Assembly (NCBI RefSeq): GCF_000002875.2
Contig: NC_009408.2
Location: 224,501 to 288,500, forward strand
Direction of reading: 5' to 3'
DNA from: Leishmania infantum JPCM5
Taxonomy: Eukaryota > Euglenozoa > Kinetoplastea > Trypanosomatida > Trypanosomatidae
DNA: 64,000 nt
In this document: positions 29,114 to 39,500 of the stretch, in pieces
Numbering within the stretch: the stretch's first letter is position 1
Layout: the number at the start of each line of letters is the position of its first letter
Notes under the pieces: generated by a model
Told to the model about the DNA's origin: nothing
What the model saw: only the letters and a program-made list of their open reading frames with translations
Databases searched by the model: none
Program-made: the position numbers and the translations under genes

Positions 29114-32083
29114 ATGTCGCGAAAACGACGGCAGCGGGCGGCCACTGTCAGCGGTACCCCCTTCCCCGTCTCCCTCGCCTCTGCGGCCTCATCAGCATCG
29201 TCTGAGCAGCTGCCGAACGGCACAACTCGTAGTCGCACAAAATGCAGAGAGAATGGCGACGGGTGTTGTGTGTCAGCGCGGCACAGCCCGCATCCAGAGC
29301 CTCCGTCCCTCTCCCGCTCAGAGGCTGTCCGTGCGGCTCATTCACGCGTGAGCAGCAGCGGCAGCGGCGCCATTCATCGCGAAGAGCCGTCGGTGGTGGG
29401 TATGGAGGACTTCCCTTCCCCTGTGCCGTACCTCCGTCGCGTCGCCAGCTCTGACGGGTATCTTAATGGCAGTAGGCACGGCAAGTCCTTCGCTGTAAGT
29501 GAACGTCCGCCAAATGGCAGCGCAAGGGTGGGCATTACGGCCATGCAGAATGCCACTTACTGCGGCAACTGGTCTCAGGTGGTCCTCGGGGCCACCTCTG
29601 CCATCATGTTCCTCCTTGTTCTCTGCGTCAGCTACGCCCTTTACATTCTCGTCACCCCGTATGGACAGAGCATCATGAACGGCGTGCTACTCTCCATCGT
29701 CATGCACCCGCAGAGCCGCCTGCGGTCGTCACTCTACATGGGCACTGCTGTCGATCGTATGACGCGCATGCAGCAGCGCTGGGTGGTGCGGGGGCGGTTG
29801 ATGGGCCTTGTCGGTTCGTGGCTATCCTTGTGCCACTTCGCGTCCTTTGTGGTGATGCAGGGGACCTTCTTCTTGGGCCTCGACAAGATCCACGTGCACG
29901 CACACTCAGCGCTCCTGGAAGAGGCCTCCGCAGCTGGACGTGGTGCCGGAGTGGGCGTCAAGGGCGCCAGCACGCGCACCATGCCGCGTTGCCCATACGC
30001 CTCCCATGGCGCAACCAATCCAGCGACGCAGTCAGCTGCATCGACCACGCGACAAGGGGGCGCTGGCGGCGTGTCGCGCCCCGCGGGGACCTCCACATCC
30101 TCGACGGCCGCCTCGAGAGCACCTCCTTCGACGGGCGTACCGCCAGCCCAGCTTCACCGACGCCTCGTGTCCACCCCGCGCGGGCGCCGTGCCCTGCGCT
30201 GGCTCACCATCTCCATCATCGTCATTGTTGCCCACTTGCTGGTTGGTGTCACCTATTTTGCGCTCCTTCACGCTGCTTTGGGTGTTGTGTTTGCCGTCAC
30301 GGTGCCCTTCCTGCCTGCTGACACCTTCGTCAGCTCCATGGGGCGCCTGTGGCGGGCTGCAGTCCTCCTGTTCTTCGTGGTGGGCCTCACTCTTAACTTG
30401 ACGGCTGATGTACTGTCCATCAGCGAGGCGGTGCGACGCACCACATCTGCTGTCGTAGGCAGCGGTGGCGGTGGCAGGGATGATGCGGCCATGGTAGCTC
30501 CGTCCACCTCTAACGTCGGTGATGGAGTTGTAACGGTGCTGGGTGTGGAGAACTGCACCCCGACTGCGCCGTTTGCGAAGGTGGCCGTCACGGGCGACAG
30601 CGTAGCAAGCGGGGAGGACGCAACGAGCGAGGCGGCCGCGGCGGCGACGTCGCGCGCCGACGTGGACGCGCTGAGTGTGTTGGGTGAGTACCGCAGCCGT
30701 ATCGAGGCCTTCCTCATTGGCAAGATCCAGGACCTCGTCGTGCAGGAGTTGGCGGATATGTTCAGCGACGGCAACGTCTCGAAGATGGTCGAGACGCTCA
30801 TGGAGGTGCTTCCGCCGCAGCTGCGCGCGGTGGTGACGCGCGATGACACGGTGCTCGCTGCACTTGAGAAGTCGACTAGCGAGGGCGACACCTCGTCATT
30901 GAGCGGAGGAGAGGACAGCACTCACGAAAAGGCTGCTGCGCAGCCGCTCTCGTGGCGCGCTGTGCTGGCGAATGCGCGTGGCCTGCGCCCCGCAAGCGCC
31001 ATCAAGTCGCTCGTCTACGACTCCCTCTCGGGCACGTCTGCCAGGACTCTCAACAGCGCGAGTGACACGAGTGTCCGCGGCGCGGCGGCGGCGGTCCACA
31101 AGGTAGAGATCAACTGGCTCACCGTCTCCCGCCTGATGGCATCTCGCCTGCTGCCCTACGTCGAGCACGCGCTGCGTCTGTTCTTCCGAGTTGGCTCCAA
31201 TCTGCTCGGCCTCTTCGACAGCATCTACGCCGTCATTCTCTTTGTTTTCTGCTACCGCTACCTCACCCAGCTCGAGCACACAGTGCTCTACTACGGCGTG
31301 GCGAAGTTGCTGCGCGTGATGCAGCCGGAGCTGGGCGATCACCACGCCCGCAACATTGAGCAGGACATCACAGTCTCCTTCATCACGCTTCTGCAGTCGT
31401 TCTGGCACCTGACGTGGTTTCACTTCTGCATTACGTTCTGCGCCTTCAAACTCTGGGGATTCCCGACGCCGTTTTTGTTGGGGCTCGTCTCCGTCGTCCT
31501 AGCGCTCTTTCCGCTCGTACCGAAGTGGTTGAGCCCGTGCTCCATCGCGCTGGTGTACATGCTGGTGCAGCTCGGATCGCTCGTCACCTCTGAAGGGACG
31601 AGTTGCAGTGGCAGCTGCGGGCCAGGGGAGGCGCACGCGGCTGCTTCGACCGTCATTCCTCTCCTCTCGTTCCCGCCTGGCCGATCGTGGATCGAGGTTC
31701 TCGTGTGGGGCAAGCCTTATGCTCTCCACTACACCCGCGCCCTCAGTTTTGGCCTGGCCGTCCTGCTGGAGTGCGGCGACGAATGGCTTCTCTGCGTCTC
31801 GCGAGGACTGCGCGGCGGCTTCTTCACGGAGGCCGACGGGAAGGGCCGCGAGCAGCTGCAGCCCTTTGTGATCGGGACAGCGCTGGTGCTGGGATTTGTT
31901 GCCTACGGCACCCGCGGCATCGTCTTCGGCCCTTTGACGGTCATCGTCGCGCGCGTACTCTTCGATAACTGGGACATTGTGCTGGCGAACCGCGAGCCCG
32001 GCCGTCTGACCTTACCGCCGTCGTCGTTTGTGGGTGTGGAAGGGAACGACGACGAGGAAACCTCGATGGTGGAATCACCATAG
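29114..32083 (+). CDS. Polytopic membrane protein, possibly TMEM245/AI-2E transporter-like
   Basis: A 989-residue protein. The first ~150 residues are basic, Ser-rich and soluble. Hydrophobic segments follow at about 157-180 and 230-255, a pair within about 370-445, and a C-terminal set from about residue 690 to 960, separated by Ala/Ser/Thr-rich loops. The C-terminal motif FVIGTALVLGFVAYGTRG followed by VFGPLTVIVARVLFDNW resembles the closing repeat of the AI-2E exporter/TMEM245 superfamily, where a GxxGxxxGP-like turn is typical. This is similarity by eye and needs a profile search. The ATG at 29114 is used; the frame is open upstream to a GTG at 29051 without another ATG. Substrate unknown. 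Confidence 0.75.
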   Translation: MSRKRRQRAATVSGTPFPVSLASAASSASSEQLPNGTTRSRTKCRENGDGCCVSARHSPHPEPPSLSRSEAVRAAHSRVSSSGSGAIHREEPSVVGMEDFPSPVPYLRRVASSDGYLNGSRHGKSFAVSERPPNGSARVGITAMQNATYCGNWSQVVLGATSAIMFLLVLCVSYALYILVTPYGQSIMNGVLLSIVMHPQSRLRSSLYMGTAVDRMTRMQQRWVVRGRLMGLVGSWLSLCHFASFVVMQGTFFLGLDKIHVHAHSALLEEASAAGRGAGVGVKGASTRTMPRCPYASHGATNPATQSAASTTRQGGAGGVSRPAGTSTSSTAASRAPPSTGVPPAQLHRRLVSTPRGRRALRWLTISIIVIVAHLLVGVTYFALLHAALGVVFAVTVPFLPADTFVSSMGRLWRAAVLLFFVVGLTLNLTADVLSISEAVRRTTSAVVGSGGGGRDDAAMVAPSTSNVGDGVVTVLGVENCTPTAPFAKVAVTGDSVASGEDATSEAAAAATSRADVDALSVLGEYRSRIEAFLIGKIQDLVVQELADMFSDGNVSKMVETLMEVLPPQLRAVVTRDDTVLAALEKSTSEGDTSSLSGGEDSTHEKAAAQPLSWRAVLANARGLRPASAIKSLVYDSLSGTSARTLNSASDTSVRGAAAAVHKVEINWLTVSRLMASRLLPYVEHALRLFFRVGSNLLGLFDSIYAVILFVFCYRYLTQLEHTVLYYGVAKLLRVMQPELGDHHARNIEQDITVSFITLLQSFWHLTWFHFCITFCAFKLWGFPTPFLLGLVSVVLALFPLVPKWLSPCSIALVYMLVQLGSLVTSEGTSCSGSCGPGEAHAAASTVIPLLSFPPGRSWIEVLVWGKPYALHYTRALSFGLAVLLECGDEWLLCVSRGLRGGFFTEADGKGREQLQPFVIGTALVLGFVAYGTRGIVFGPLTVIVARVLFDNWDIVLANREPGRLTLPPSSFVGVEGNDDEETSMVESP

Positions 32084-33200
32084 CGGGGCGCCGCCACGTA
32101 TGAGCTCCGCGCCAGAGCGGGTTGACGTCACGCGTGCTCACGCGCGCAGGTGTACGGCAAACCCCCCCCCCTCAGCCCACCTTGTCACACACTGCTTCAC
32201 TCGCAGCCCTTGCGGAGACTAAGAGATAGACCCGCTGCACACGTAGACATATATATATATACGATACATCGGTTTTTGTGCACATCCGCATTCAACGAGA
32301 TATCCACTGAGGGCACACACACACACACGGATCCCTCCCCTTCTCCTCACGCATCGACGCATCTTCGTCAGGTGCGTCGACGAAGATATCAAAAGCAGAA
32401 AGACGTTCACATAGAAAAAAACGTACAGCTCTGGTGGTTTTGTGGGAGAGGAAGGCGAGCACACGCATGAGTTGTGTCTGTGTGTATGTGCTCGCCGCCA
32501 CCGCCACGTCCTGGAGGCGTGGGCGATGGCATGCCATCTTTCTTTGGACGGAGGTCACTGCGCTGCGTGACATGCACAAACTGACGGGGTGTGCCGGCTG
32601 ATGGACTGGATCGCCTTTCAGCGGCCTTCATAGTTTCCCCACCACCACCACCCTCTCACGACGGGCGAAATCGTGATGACATCAAATTCCTTGGAGCCAT
32701 GACGCTACTTGGAAATGTGCCGCTACAAGAATCCGCTTTCTGTGCCTCTATCGACTTGCTTGTATACATGGTTGCCCGTATGTGTTTGTGCGTACTTGGG
32801 TGCAGGGTAGCTTGCTGCCGAACCAGTCTGCGCATCGGCAGTGGATGCAGCGCATTGTTGTTCGCACGCACACGTCAGCATACGCGCATGCACAGGTGGC
32901 CGGCTCACACGCGACGTTACGGTGGTCGCTCGTAACGCGATGGCCAGGTGGCGGTGATCTTATTCGCGTATTTTTTGTTCTGCTCTTTCACGACAGAGGT
33001 CCGGTGCGTACTCCCGATCGTGAGTGCGAACGCCTGCCCCCCCCCCACTGGGCGGAGGGGCGAGTGCGGTGCCGAATCGGACGTCGCCGCACCAACTCGA
33101 AGGGGTGTGATTGCTCACACACATGTGTGTCTATGCAAGCATCATCGTCGTCTCCGCCGTCCCTCTATGCTTCTGCTATCGCTCCCACACGAATCAGTCG
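32084..33200 (+). other. Intergenic region
   Basis: No gene seen in 1.1 kb. A TA run lies at 32250-32262, CA runs near 32310-32330 and a short C run near 33040. The part after 32650 lacks long repeats. Confidence 0.6.
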
Positions 33201-34439
33201 ATGACCCCCGTCAAGGCACCGAGGCTCTCGTCACTCCCGCTGGCAACGGCCTGGTGGCGTCAGCATGGACTGGCAGACCGCCTCGAAGGCTTTCGAGGCT
33301 GTCGTCAGCCAACCCCGCATCAGCGACCGCTTCAGCGGACCGCTGATGGAGGCGTGTCACTGGCGTGGGCTGGCCTTTTGGCAGGCACTGAGCAGTCTCT
33401 CACCCCATCGACCACCACGGCCACGGATCGACCGCCAGATTTGCCACTGGTTCTGGTGAGTGCCTGCTTGCTCAGCTACCCCGTCACATACCGAGGTACC
33501 CGCACGAGCCTCCCAGCCTCGCTGCGGCCGACGCCGCTACTGTTCCTCACGGAGGTGCTGTTCAAGGAGCTGGGTCTTGTGCAATGCGTTCCTGTGTGTC
33601 CCGAAGTGCAGTGGTTGGGGCTGCCGGTCCCTCGTGTGCCGCTGCGGCTTGTTCGAGGCTCCCGAGACACAGACGACGCCCGCCGAGGCAGCGGATGGGC
33701 TGCGGCTCAGCACAGCTCAAGCGCGACTTTGCCATCCTTGTCCATGAGCGCCGCGGATAGTGTCGCTATCAAGGATAAGCGCGAGGTGCGGTATCTCGTC
33801 GAGTCCTCTGCCGAGGATCACATCCTGATGCGGTACGATGCACCGAATGACACATTCGCCGAGCAGTTGCCGCCCCCCCAGCTTCACTCAGCGTTCCTTA
33901 CACAGTTGCTACAGGGCCTGAAAGCTGTGGATGGCATTATTCTCAAGTCCTACTCGCCCAGCTGCGGGGTGCGGGATGCCCGTCTCTACGAGGAGGCTGT
34001 CACGTCGCCGCCCTCGTCGCCTTGTGATCAGCACGCATGCAACGATTGTGAGTGCGCAGGCAAGCCAACGTCGGTGTCTTTCACTGGTCGACGCCCCGCT
34101 GCATCGGCGAGTGCACAGCGCCGCTTCGACCTTGTCGACGGCTTCTTCACACAGCAGCTGCGCGACTTCCTGGCCTCGGTGCACGGTGTGGATGGAGGGC
34201 AACGTGCAGACGCCCGGTGCCACTCTGAGGCAGCAGCGCCAGTCATCACCTGTGATCGCCTGCTTACCGACTTCTACGCTGAGGAGCGCCTCCGTCAAGC
34301 GCCGTTGGCCGGGAAAGTCAAGAAGCGACGTGTCGCTGGGAACGCTTCGGAGGCGGCGCCGCATCTCACATCACTGGACAGTTTCATGGAGTCGGTGCTG
34401 CAGCATCGAGACTGGCGTGTTTCGCAAGACCGCTGCTAA
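33201..34439 (+). CDS. DUF523 family protein (TudS-like, putative [4Fe-4S] desulfidase)
   Basis: A 412-residue protein carrying the three signature boxes of the mainly prokaryotic DUF523 family: LVLVSACLLSYPVTYRG (83-99), VCPEVQWLGLPVPRVPLRLV (132-151) and VDGIILKSYSPSCGVRDARL (243-262). Cys89, Cys133 and Cys255 correspond to the three conserved cysteines. In the characterised bacterial member TudS, a thiouracil desulfurase, these hold a [4Fe-4S] cluster that removes sulfur from thiolated uracil; this is recalled family knowledge. Bacterial members have roughly 150 residues; here there is an 80-residue N-terminal extension, an insert of about 90 residues before the third box and a longer C-terminus with SPC-rich and basic pieces. 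The ATG at 33201 is chosen; another at 33123 would add a 26-residue hydrophobic stretch. The real reaction is unknown. Confidence 0.8.
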   Translation: MTPVKAPRLSSLPLATAWWRQHGLADRLEGFRGCRQPTPHQRPLQRTADGGVSLAWAGLLAGTEQSLTPSTTTATDRPPDLPLVLVSACLLSYPVTYRGTRTSLPASLRPTPLLFLTEVLFKELGLVQCVPVCPEVQWLGLPVPRVPLRLVRGSRDTDDARRGSGWAAAQHSSSATLPSLSMSAADSVAIKDKREVRYLVESSAEDHILMRYDAPNDTFAEQLPPPQLHSAFLTQLLQGLKAVDGIILKSYSPSCGVRDARLYEEAVTSPPSSPCDQHACNDCECAGKPTSVSFTGRRPAASASAQRRFDLVDGFFTQQLRDFLASVHGVDGGQRADARCHSEAAAPVITCDRLLTDFYAEERLRQAPLAGKVKKRRVAGNASEAAPHLTSLDSFMESVLQHRDWRVSQDRC

Positions 34440-35059
34440 CCCCCCTCCCCCTGTCATACTTCTCTTTATGTGGTGGTGCTGCCTCTGCCGCAGTCTCCTC
34501 TCGTCCTTTCCCATGCCCTCTTGCTTCACCCCCCTCCCCGCAGCTGCCGCGTGACTGGCGGGCCGAAGAGGAGGTTGGGAAAAAATAACCCGCGACCGAG
34601 GAACAGGGACGTTCATTTCCTTGAGGGCACACCAGCACACCTCTGCACGCAGTCTTGGTTCAACTATTCCATGCCCACATGTATACATATATGTGTGTCA
34701 CGCTACATGGAGATGTGGAAGGTTGGCATATCTCTCCCCTTCTTCTGTCTCGGTGTCTGTCGACTCCCTCTGACTTCTCTCCCTCTCGCTCTCCTGTGTT
34801 TCATCTGTCGCGTGTGCGGTGCCTCAACAACACCGAGCGATGACAATGCGAAAGCGAGCGCATCCTCTACGCAGCACACGGCGTGTGCACGTAACTGTTG
34901 TTGTGCAGCCGCACCGTAATTGCCAGACAGAAACGAACAGAGACACAGTAACGCCAACCAAACGAACTACACACACGATATACGATATACGATACGCGTG
35001 GAGTGACGTGACAACCTCCACTCTTCTTAGCAGACACACTCCCCTTATTTCCTGCAGGA
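34440..35059 (+). other. Intergenic region
   Basis: Six hundred bases, pyrimidine-rich at 34470-34550 and 34735-34800. No gene seen. A CA/TA-rich stretch near 34960-34995 precedes the likely acceptor of the small Tim gene. Confidence 0.6.
35015..35057 (+). promoter_or_regulatory. Predicted spliced-leader acceptor for the small Tim mRNA
   Basis: Two pyrimidine-then-AG arrangements are close to the ATG at 35060: CTCTTCTTAG ending at 35030 and TTATTTCCTGCAG ending at 35057. The second would leave only two bases of 5' UTR, so the first seems more practical. Prediction only. Confidence 0.4.
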
Positions 35060-35317
35060 ATGAACCCCAATCAGCCGCCGAGGCGCAAGACCGCCTTTAA
35101 TGAGGAGTTCGATGTGATGCAGGCCATTCAAGAGGACCGCATGGCCTACCACGCCAGCATCGCGTGCCACGAGCGGTGCGTGCACAACTACTTCTTCAAT
35201 AACTTCTACTGGCGAGAGAAGACGTGCATGGAAAATTGCCTAGATAAGATCAACCAGGCGACTGTCATCACGAACATCAACTACGGCAAGTTCGAAGACG
35301 TCGAGTCGAAGAAGTGA
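35060..35317 (+). CDS. Small Tim chaperone of the mitochondrial intermembrane space
   Basis: An 85-residue protein with the twin CX3C signature: C36-HER-C40 and C56-MEN-C60, separated by 15 residues. Small Tims form hexameric rings, with two intramolecular disulfides per subunit, that escort hydrophobic precursors across the intermembrane space to the inner-membrane TIM complex. The length and the absence of a cleavable presequence fit the family, which is imported through the Mia40/Erv1 disulfide route (or its trypanosomatid equivalent lacking Mia40). Which of the Tim8/9/10/13-type proteins it is cannot be decided from the motif alone. Confidence 0.9.
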   Translation: MNPNQPPRRKTAFNEEFDVMQAIQEDRMAYHASIACHERCVHNYFFNNFYWREKTCMENCLDKINQATVITNINYGKFEDVESKK

Positions 35318-36329
35318 CGGTGGTGAACGATTAACGAAGAGGGAGAGGACGAGGCGAAGGGCGGCCGGCTCATCGTGCGTCATCCCATGTGTGCGTGCGC
35401 GTGTGACCCCGAAAGGTGGTTAGGGACTTTGTCAGATTACCCCGTGCTCCGCTTCTTCCTCCACGCCGTTGTGTGTCTCTTGCTTCGCATCGGCATAGAC
35501 ACGTGCCATGAAGCACGCACGGCATCTGATCGCTGCCTTCCCATCTGCCTGGCATGCACCCCTCTGCAGGTGCTGACGAGCGTATTCTTCTCTGTTGGGT
35601 TGTGCGCGCGATGGGATGTGCTGACGAGAGGGCGAGGAGCATGACACCCAGCAGCGCCGCAGCGCTCGCGTCGCTTTCCACATGTCTGTTAGGCCTCCCC
35701 GTCCCTCTCGCACACACTTCTACGCCCACACCCACCCTCTCTCCCCCTATCACTCGCTGATTCAATGTCGCCTATCTGCCACGACGCCTAACGGGGCCGT
35801 AAAGAAGGCAAAAAAAAAATAAAATCTTTCGTGTTCAGTCCAACCGAGGCGTTTTGATGGAAGGAAGAAGCAAGAGAAGAGACCGGCTGCACCCCACCCA
35901 CCCCCTCAAATTATAGGGGCCTTCAGGGGAGGAGTAGCTATGCGCCTGTGCATTGGTTTTGTGTGCGCAGCCATGCCTCTTTCTTCCCTCTCCGTCCTCA
36001 ACCTCTCATCGTGCTGTGCTTCAGAGCTGCCGACATGCCTGGACGCGTCTATTGGCGGATGTACGGGACTTCAGCAGACAAGCACCGTGGCGCTGGGGCC
36101 GTGACGTCATCCCTTGGCACTTCCTCCCTTCTCCACTCACGGTCATCTCTCTATCTCTCTGCCGATGTGGCGCGCATGTTCTCCTCGCATGGATCGCATC
36201 TTGAACGGTGCCGCAGCCCATTCCTGTACACACACACACACACACAAGCTCTGCCATTTCGCCTCGAGAGGCACGCACACAGATAGGCAGCTACAGCCAA
36301 CGGGCACCGAATTATTTTCTGCAGCGACG
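35318..36329 (+). other. Intergenic region
   Basis: About 1 kb, with an A-rich tract at 35810-35830, a C-rich stretch near 35895-35910 and a CA run at 36228-36245. No gene seen. Its right part may supply the acceptor and 5' UTR of SRP54. Confidence 0.6.
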
Positions 36330-37889
36330 ATGGTCTTGGCAGAGCTGGGTCAGAAAATCGGGCAGGCGATCCATCGCATGTCCGCCAAGTCGATGCTGGG
36401 TGAGGATGACGTGAAGGAGCTGATGAACGAGATCGCGCGTGCGCTGCTGCAAGCAGACGTGAACGTCACCATTGTGAAAAAGCTTCAGGTGAGCATCAAG
36501 ACGGAGCTGGCGCTAGCGGAGGAGGGCGCTGGACTGAACAAGCGCAAGATCCTTCAGAACGCTGTCTTCAACGGCCTCAAGCGCATCCTCGACCCCGGGG
36601 TGAAGCCGTTCATACCGGTGAAGGGGAAGCAAAATGTTGTGATGTTTGTGGGCCTGCAAGGGTCCGGCAAGACGACATCGTGCACGAAGTACGCCGTCTA
36701 CTTTCAGCGCAAGGGTTTCAAAACGGCGCTGGTGTGCGCCGACACGTTCCGCGCTGGCGCGTACGATCAGCTGCGTCAGAACGCGACCAAGGCCAAGGTA
36801 CGCTTTTACGGGTCACTGACGGAGGCAGACCCGGTAGCGATCGCCAAGGAAGGTGTGGCAGAACTCAAGAAGGAGAAGTACGACCTCATCATCGTAGACA
36901 CAAGTGGACGCCATAAGCAGGAGTCGGCGCTCTTCGAGGAGATGAAGCAGGTCGAGGAAGCCGTGAAGCCGAACGACATAGTCTTCGTCATGTCCGCGAC
37001 AGACGGCCAGGCGGTAGAGGAGCAGGCACGCAACTTCAAGGAAATGGTTGCTGTCGGGTCGGTCATTGTCACGAAGCTAGACTGCCAGACCAAGGGCGGC
37101 GGTGCGCTCTCCGCCGTGGCGGCGACGCGCAGCCCCATCGTCTTCATCGGCACCGGCGAGCACTTCGAGGACTTCGACCTCTTTAATCCGGAGCGGTTTG
37201 TGCAGAAGATGTTGGGCATGGGCGACATAGGCGGGCTGATGGACACGATGCGCGACGCCAACATCGACGGCAACGAGGAGGTCTACAAGCGCCTGCAGGA
37301 CGGCCTGTTCACAATGCGTGACATGTACGAGCATCTGCAGAACGTGCTCAAGATGGGCTCCGTTGGTAAAATCATGGAAATGCTGCCCGGGATGTCGGGC
37401 CACGCCGCTACGGCGGGTCAGCAGGGCGACATTGCGCTGAAGGGGTTTATCCACATGCTAGACAGCATGACGGTCGCCGAGCTGGATGAAGCCAAGGTGA
37501 AGAAGATGATGACACCATCCCGCATGCACCGCATCGCGCGCGGCAGCGGCCACTCCGTCGTCGAGGTGCAGAACCTGATTATTAGCTACACGAAGTTTGA
37601 GGAGATCGTGAAGAAGATGGGCAAGATAAACTTCAAGGCCATGATGCAGGACTCCTCCGGCCCCGCCGCGGGGCACATGGGGCAACAGCAGATGGGTCAG
37701 CTGGCGAAGCTGCTCAACCCGAACATGCTACGGCAGATCGGCGGCGTGGGTGGACTGCAGGGGATGATGAAGCAGCTTCAGCAGAGCATGGGTGGTGGTG
37801 CGGGCGGCGCAGGCGGGATGCCAGATATGTCTGCCATGGCAAACATGATGCAGATGATGCAGCAGCATCAGAAACCGCCGCGGCGGTGA
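36330..37889 (+). CDS. SRP54: Signal recognition particle 54-kDa subunit
   Basis: A 519-residue GTPase that binds signal sequences and SRP RNA and targets ribosomes to the ER. The N domain (1 to ~95) is followed by the G domain: P-loop GLQGSGKTTS (108-117), DTFRAGAYDQL (138-148), DTSGR (190-194; usually DTAGR) and TKLD (248-251). The M domain (about 320-519) includes IMEMLPGM and the SRP RNA-binding region around PSRMHRIARGSG, then a Met- and Gly-rich tail where methionine side chains form the signal-peptide groove. The usual length of eukaryotic SRP54 is about 500 residues. The ATG at 36330 (MVLAELGQKI) aligns with known N-termini; upstream in-frame sequence is UTR. In trypanosomatids SRP uses a 7SL RNA plus a tRNA-like RNA; neither is seen in this window. 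Confidence 0.96.
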   Translation: MVLAELGQKIGQAIHRMSAKSMLGEDDVKELMNEIARALLQADVNVTIVKKLQVSIKTELALAEEGAGLNKRKILQNAVFNGLKRILDPGVKPFIPVKGKQNVVMFVGLQGSGKTTSCTKYAVYFQRKGFKTALVCADTFRAGAYDQLRQNATKAKVRFYGSLTEADPVAIAKEGVAELKKEKYDLIIVDTSGRHKQESALFEEMKQVEEAVKPNDIVFVMSATDGQAVEEQARNFKEMVAVGSVIVTKLDCQTKGGGALSAVAATRSPIVFIGTGEHFEDFDLFNPERFVQKMLGMGDIGGLMDTMRDANIDGNEEVYKRLQDGLFTMRDMYEHLQNVLKMGSVGKIMEMLPGMSGHAATAGQQGDIALKGFIHMLDSMTVAELDEAKVKKMMTPSRMHRIARGSGHSVVEVQNLIISYTKFEEIVKKMGKINFKAMMQDSSGPAAGHMGQQQMGQLAKLLNPNMLRQIGGVGGLQGMMKQLQQSMGGGAGGAGGMPDMSAMANMMQMMQQHQKPPRR

Positions 37890-38126
37890 AGGATGGCGGG
37901 TGAGAAAGCGAATGGCACGACAAGACGTCGTGCAGTTGTGCGCTGTTGAGCTGCGTGCTTGGCCGGTACCGTGATGTGTGGCTTTTGCGGAGGCCGTGGC
38001 GCCGTCTCTGTTTCGGCCTTCTTTTGGTTGAATGGTAGTGCGAACTCTTTTATTCTCCCACTGCTGCTGCTTCCTTTCGCTGTGGCGCACGCCTGCGACG
38101 ACGGGGCGCCGCTGTCTTCCGCGTTG

Positions 38127-38158
<32 letters not shown>

Positions 38159-39500
38159 CGTGTATTGTATGCGTGTTTGATTGTTGCTGTGTAAGTGTTT
38201 TCTGTCGCTGTTGAAGAAGGCTTTGCGAAGCCCTCGCTACGGTGCGTGCGTCATGGTGCTGTGATAGGCAGCACCACTGCGCCCCTTCTAGGACTAATCT
38301 CCTACTGGAGGCTCTAACGACGGCAACAAAGGCATAACGTACACAGCAGCCGAGGGCTATCGATGTGTTGGGCGGTTTTGAATAGCCCTTCCGTACTTGC
38401 GCAGGCGACCATTTCCTGCACCTCCTTTTCGTGTGGCGTGTCGCTTTCTACCGCGGGTGTCTGCGACGGTGGTAGTGCTGTTGATGAGGCTTTCACTCTC
38501 GGCTCCTCGGCGTCTCTACCACTCTCTCCCTTGTATGCAACGGCGGGCGGGGGTAAGGAGGGGGCCGAAACTGCAGCATCTCGCCCACATGAGCACACGT
38601 GTGTCTATTAAGAATCCGTGATGTAAGAGGCGTGCTACCAATAGTGTGCAGAGTTGTGGCTGTTGCTGGTGTGATGAGTACTTTAGTGGCACAGGGCTAC
38701 ACACGATCTTGCTTCTGTTTCTCTCTTGCCATGCATGGATGCCTCCGAGTTGGCATCGCCTCCACCAGAACCGCACACACACACACACCTTCCTCACTGG
38801 GCACGCGCACACGTATTATCCACCACACGTTCGCCTCAGCACACGGCAAACAGACGACGAGAAGAAGGCCGTCGGTGCTCTGCACTGCCTGTCCACTCCG
38901 GCTCTCCTGCAGCAACTTCCGTCTTCAGTGCCTCAGCCATTCTCTTCATCTTGGACGCTCTTACTCTTGCATCTCTCTCGGCTTCTGTTCGCCAGCCATC
39001 CCAAACCTGCACCGTCTTTGTACACGCCATAGACAATAGACACACACACACACACACATACATAGATCTCTCGTTACATTTCGCCTCTCCCTACTTCCCT
39101 GCCTTCCTGCCTGTCTGCCTCTGTGTCGATGTGTGGTGGTGGTGGTGGCCATTCATGGGTATTCCGTCCTCCTCCTCTCCGTTCTTGTTCGCTTCACGGA
39201 TAAGATACATGCGGACAGGGAGAGAAAGGCGCGCACACACACACACGCACCTTCTTCGCTTCCTCTTTCGCTGCTCGTCTCTTTTCTTTTTCCCGCCGGC
39301 CACGAGTGAAGCCGCAGAGTCGTTGCTGCCGCTCGAGGCAACACCAACACAACAGCAACGAGGGTTACATGCGCACAGATACATTACGTTGCATGCAGAA
39401 ACGGAGCCGCTTTATCAGACTGAGTTACTACTGGGCACATCCGACGCGTTGCGCGCTCTCTATTCCTCTGTCTCTCTCGAACTCGTGAGTGAAGTTCATC
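37890..39500 (+). other. Intergenic region
   Basis: No convincing gene in 1.6 kb. A GT run lies at about 38126-38148, CA runs near 38778-38790, 39040-39058 and 39233-39247. A short hairpin-forming sequence (GGCTT-TGCG-AAGCC, near 38219) has no obvious context. Frames such as that at 38726-39511 are low-complexity. Confidence 0.55.

Noticed and set aside
38218..38236. Short hairpin GGCTT-TGCG-AAGCC as a terminator or RNA gene
   Set aside because: A five-base-pair stem is expected by chance in 64 kb and trypanosomatids do not use such terminators.
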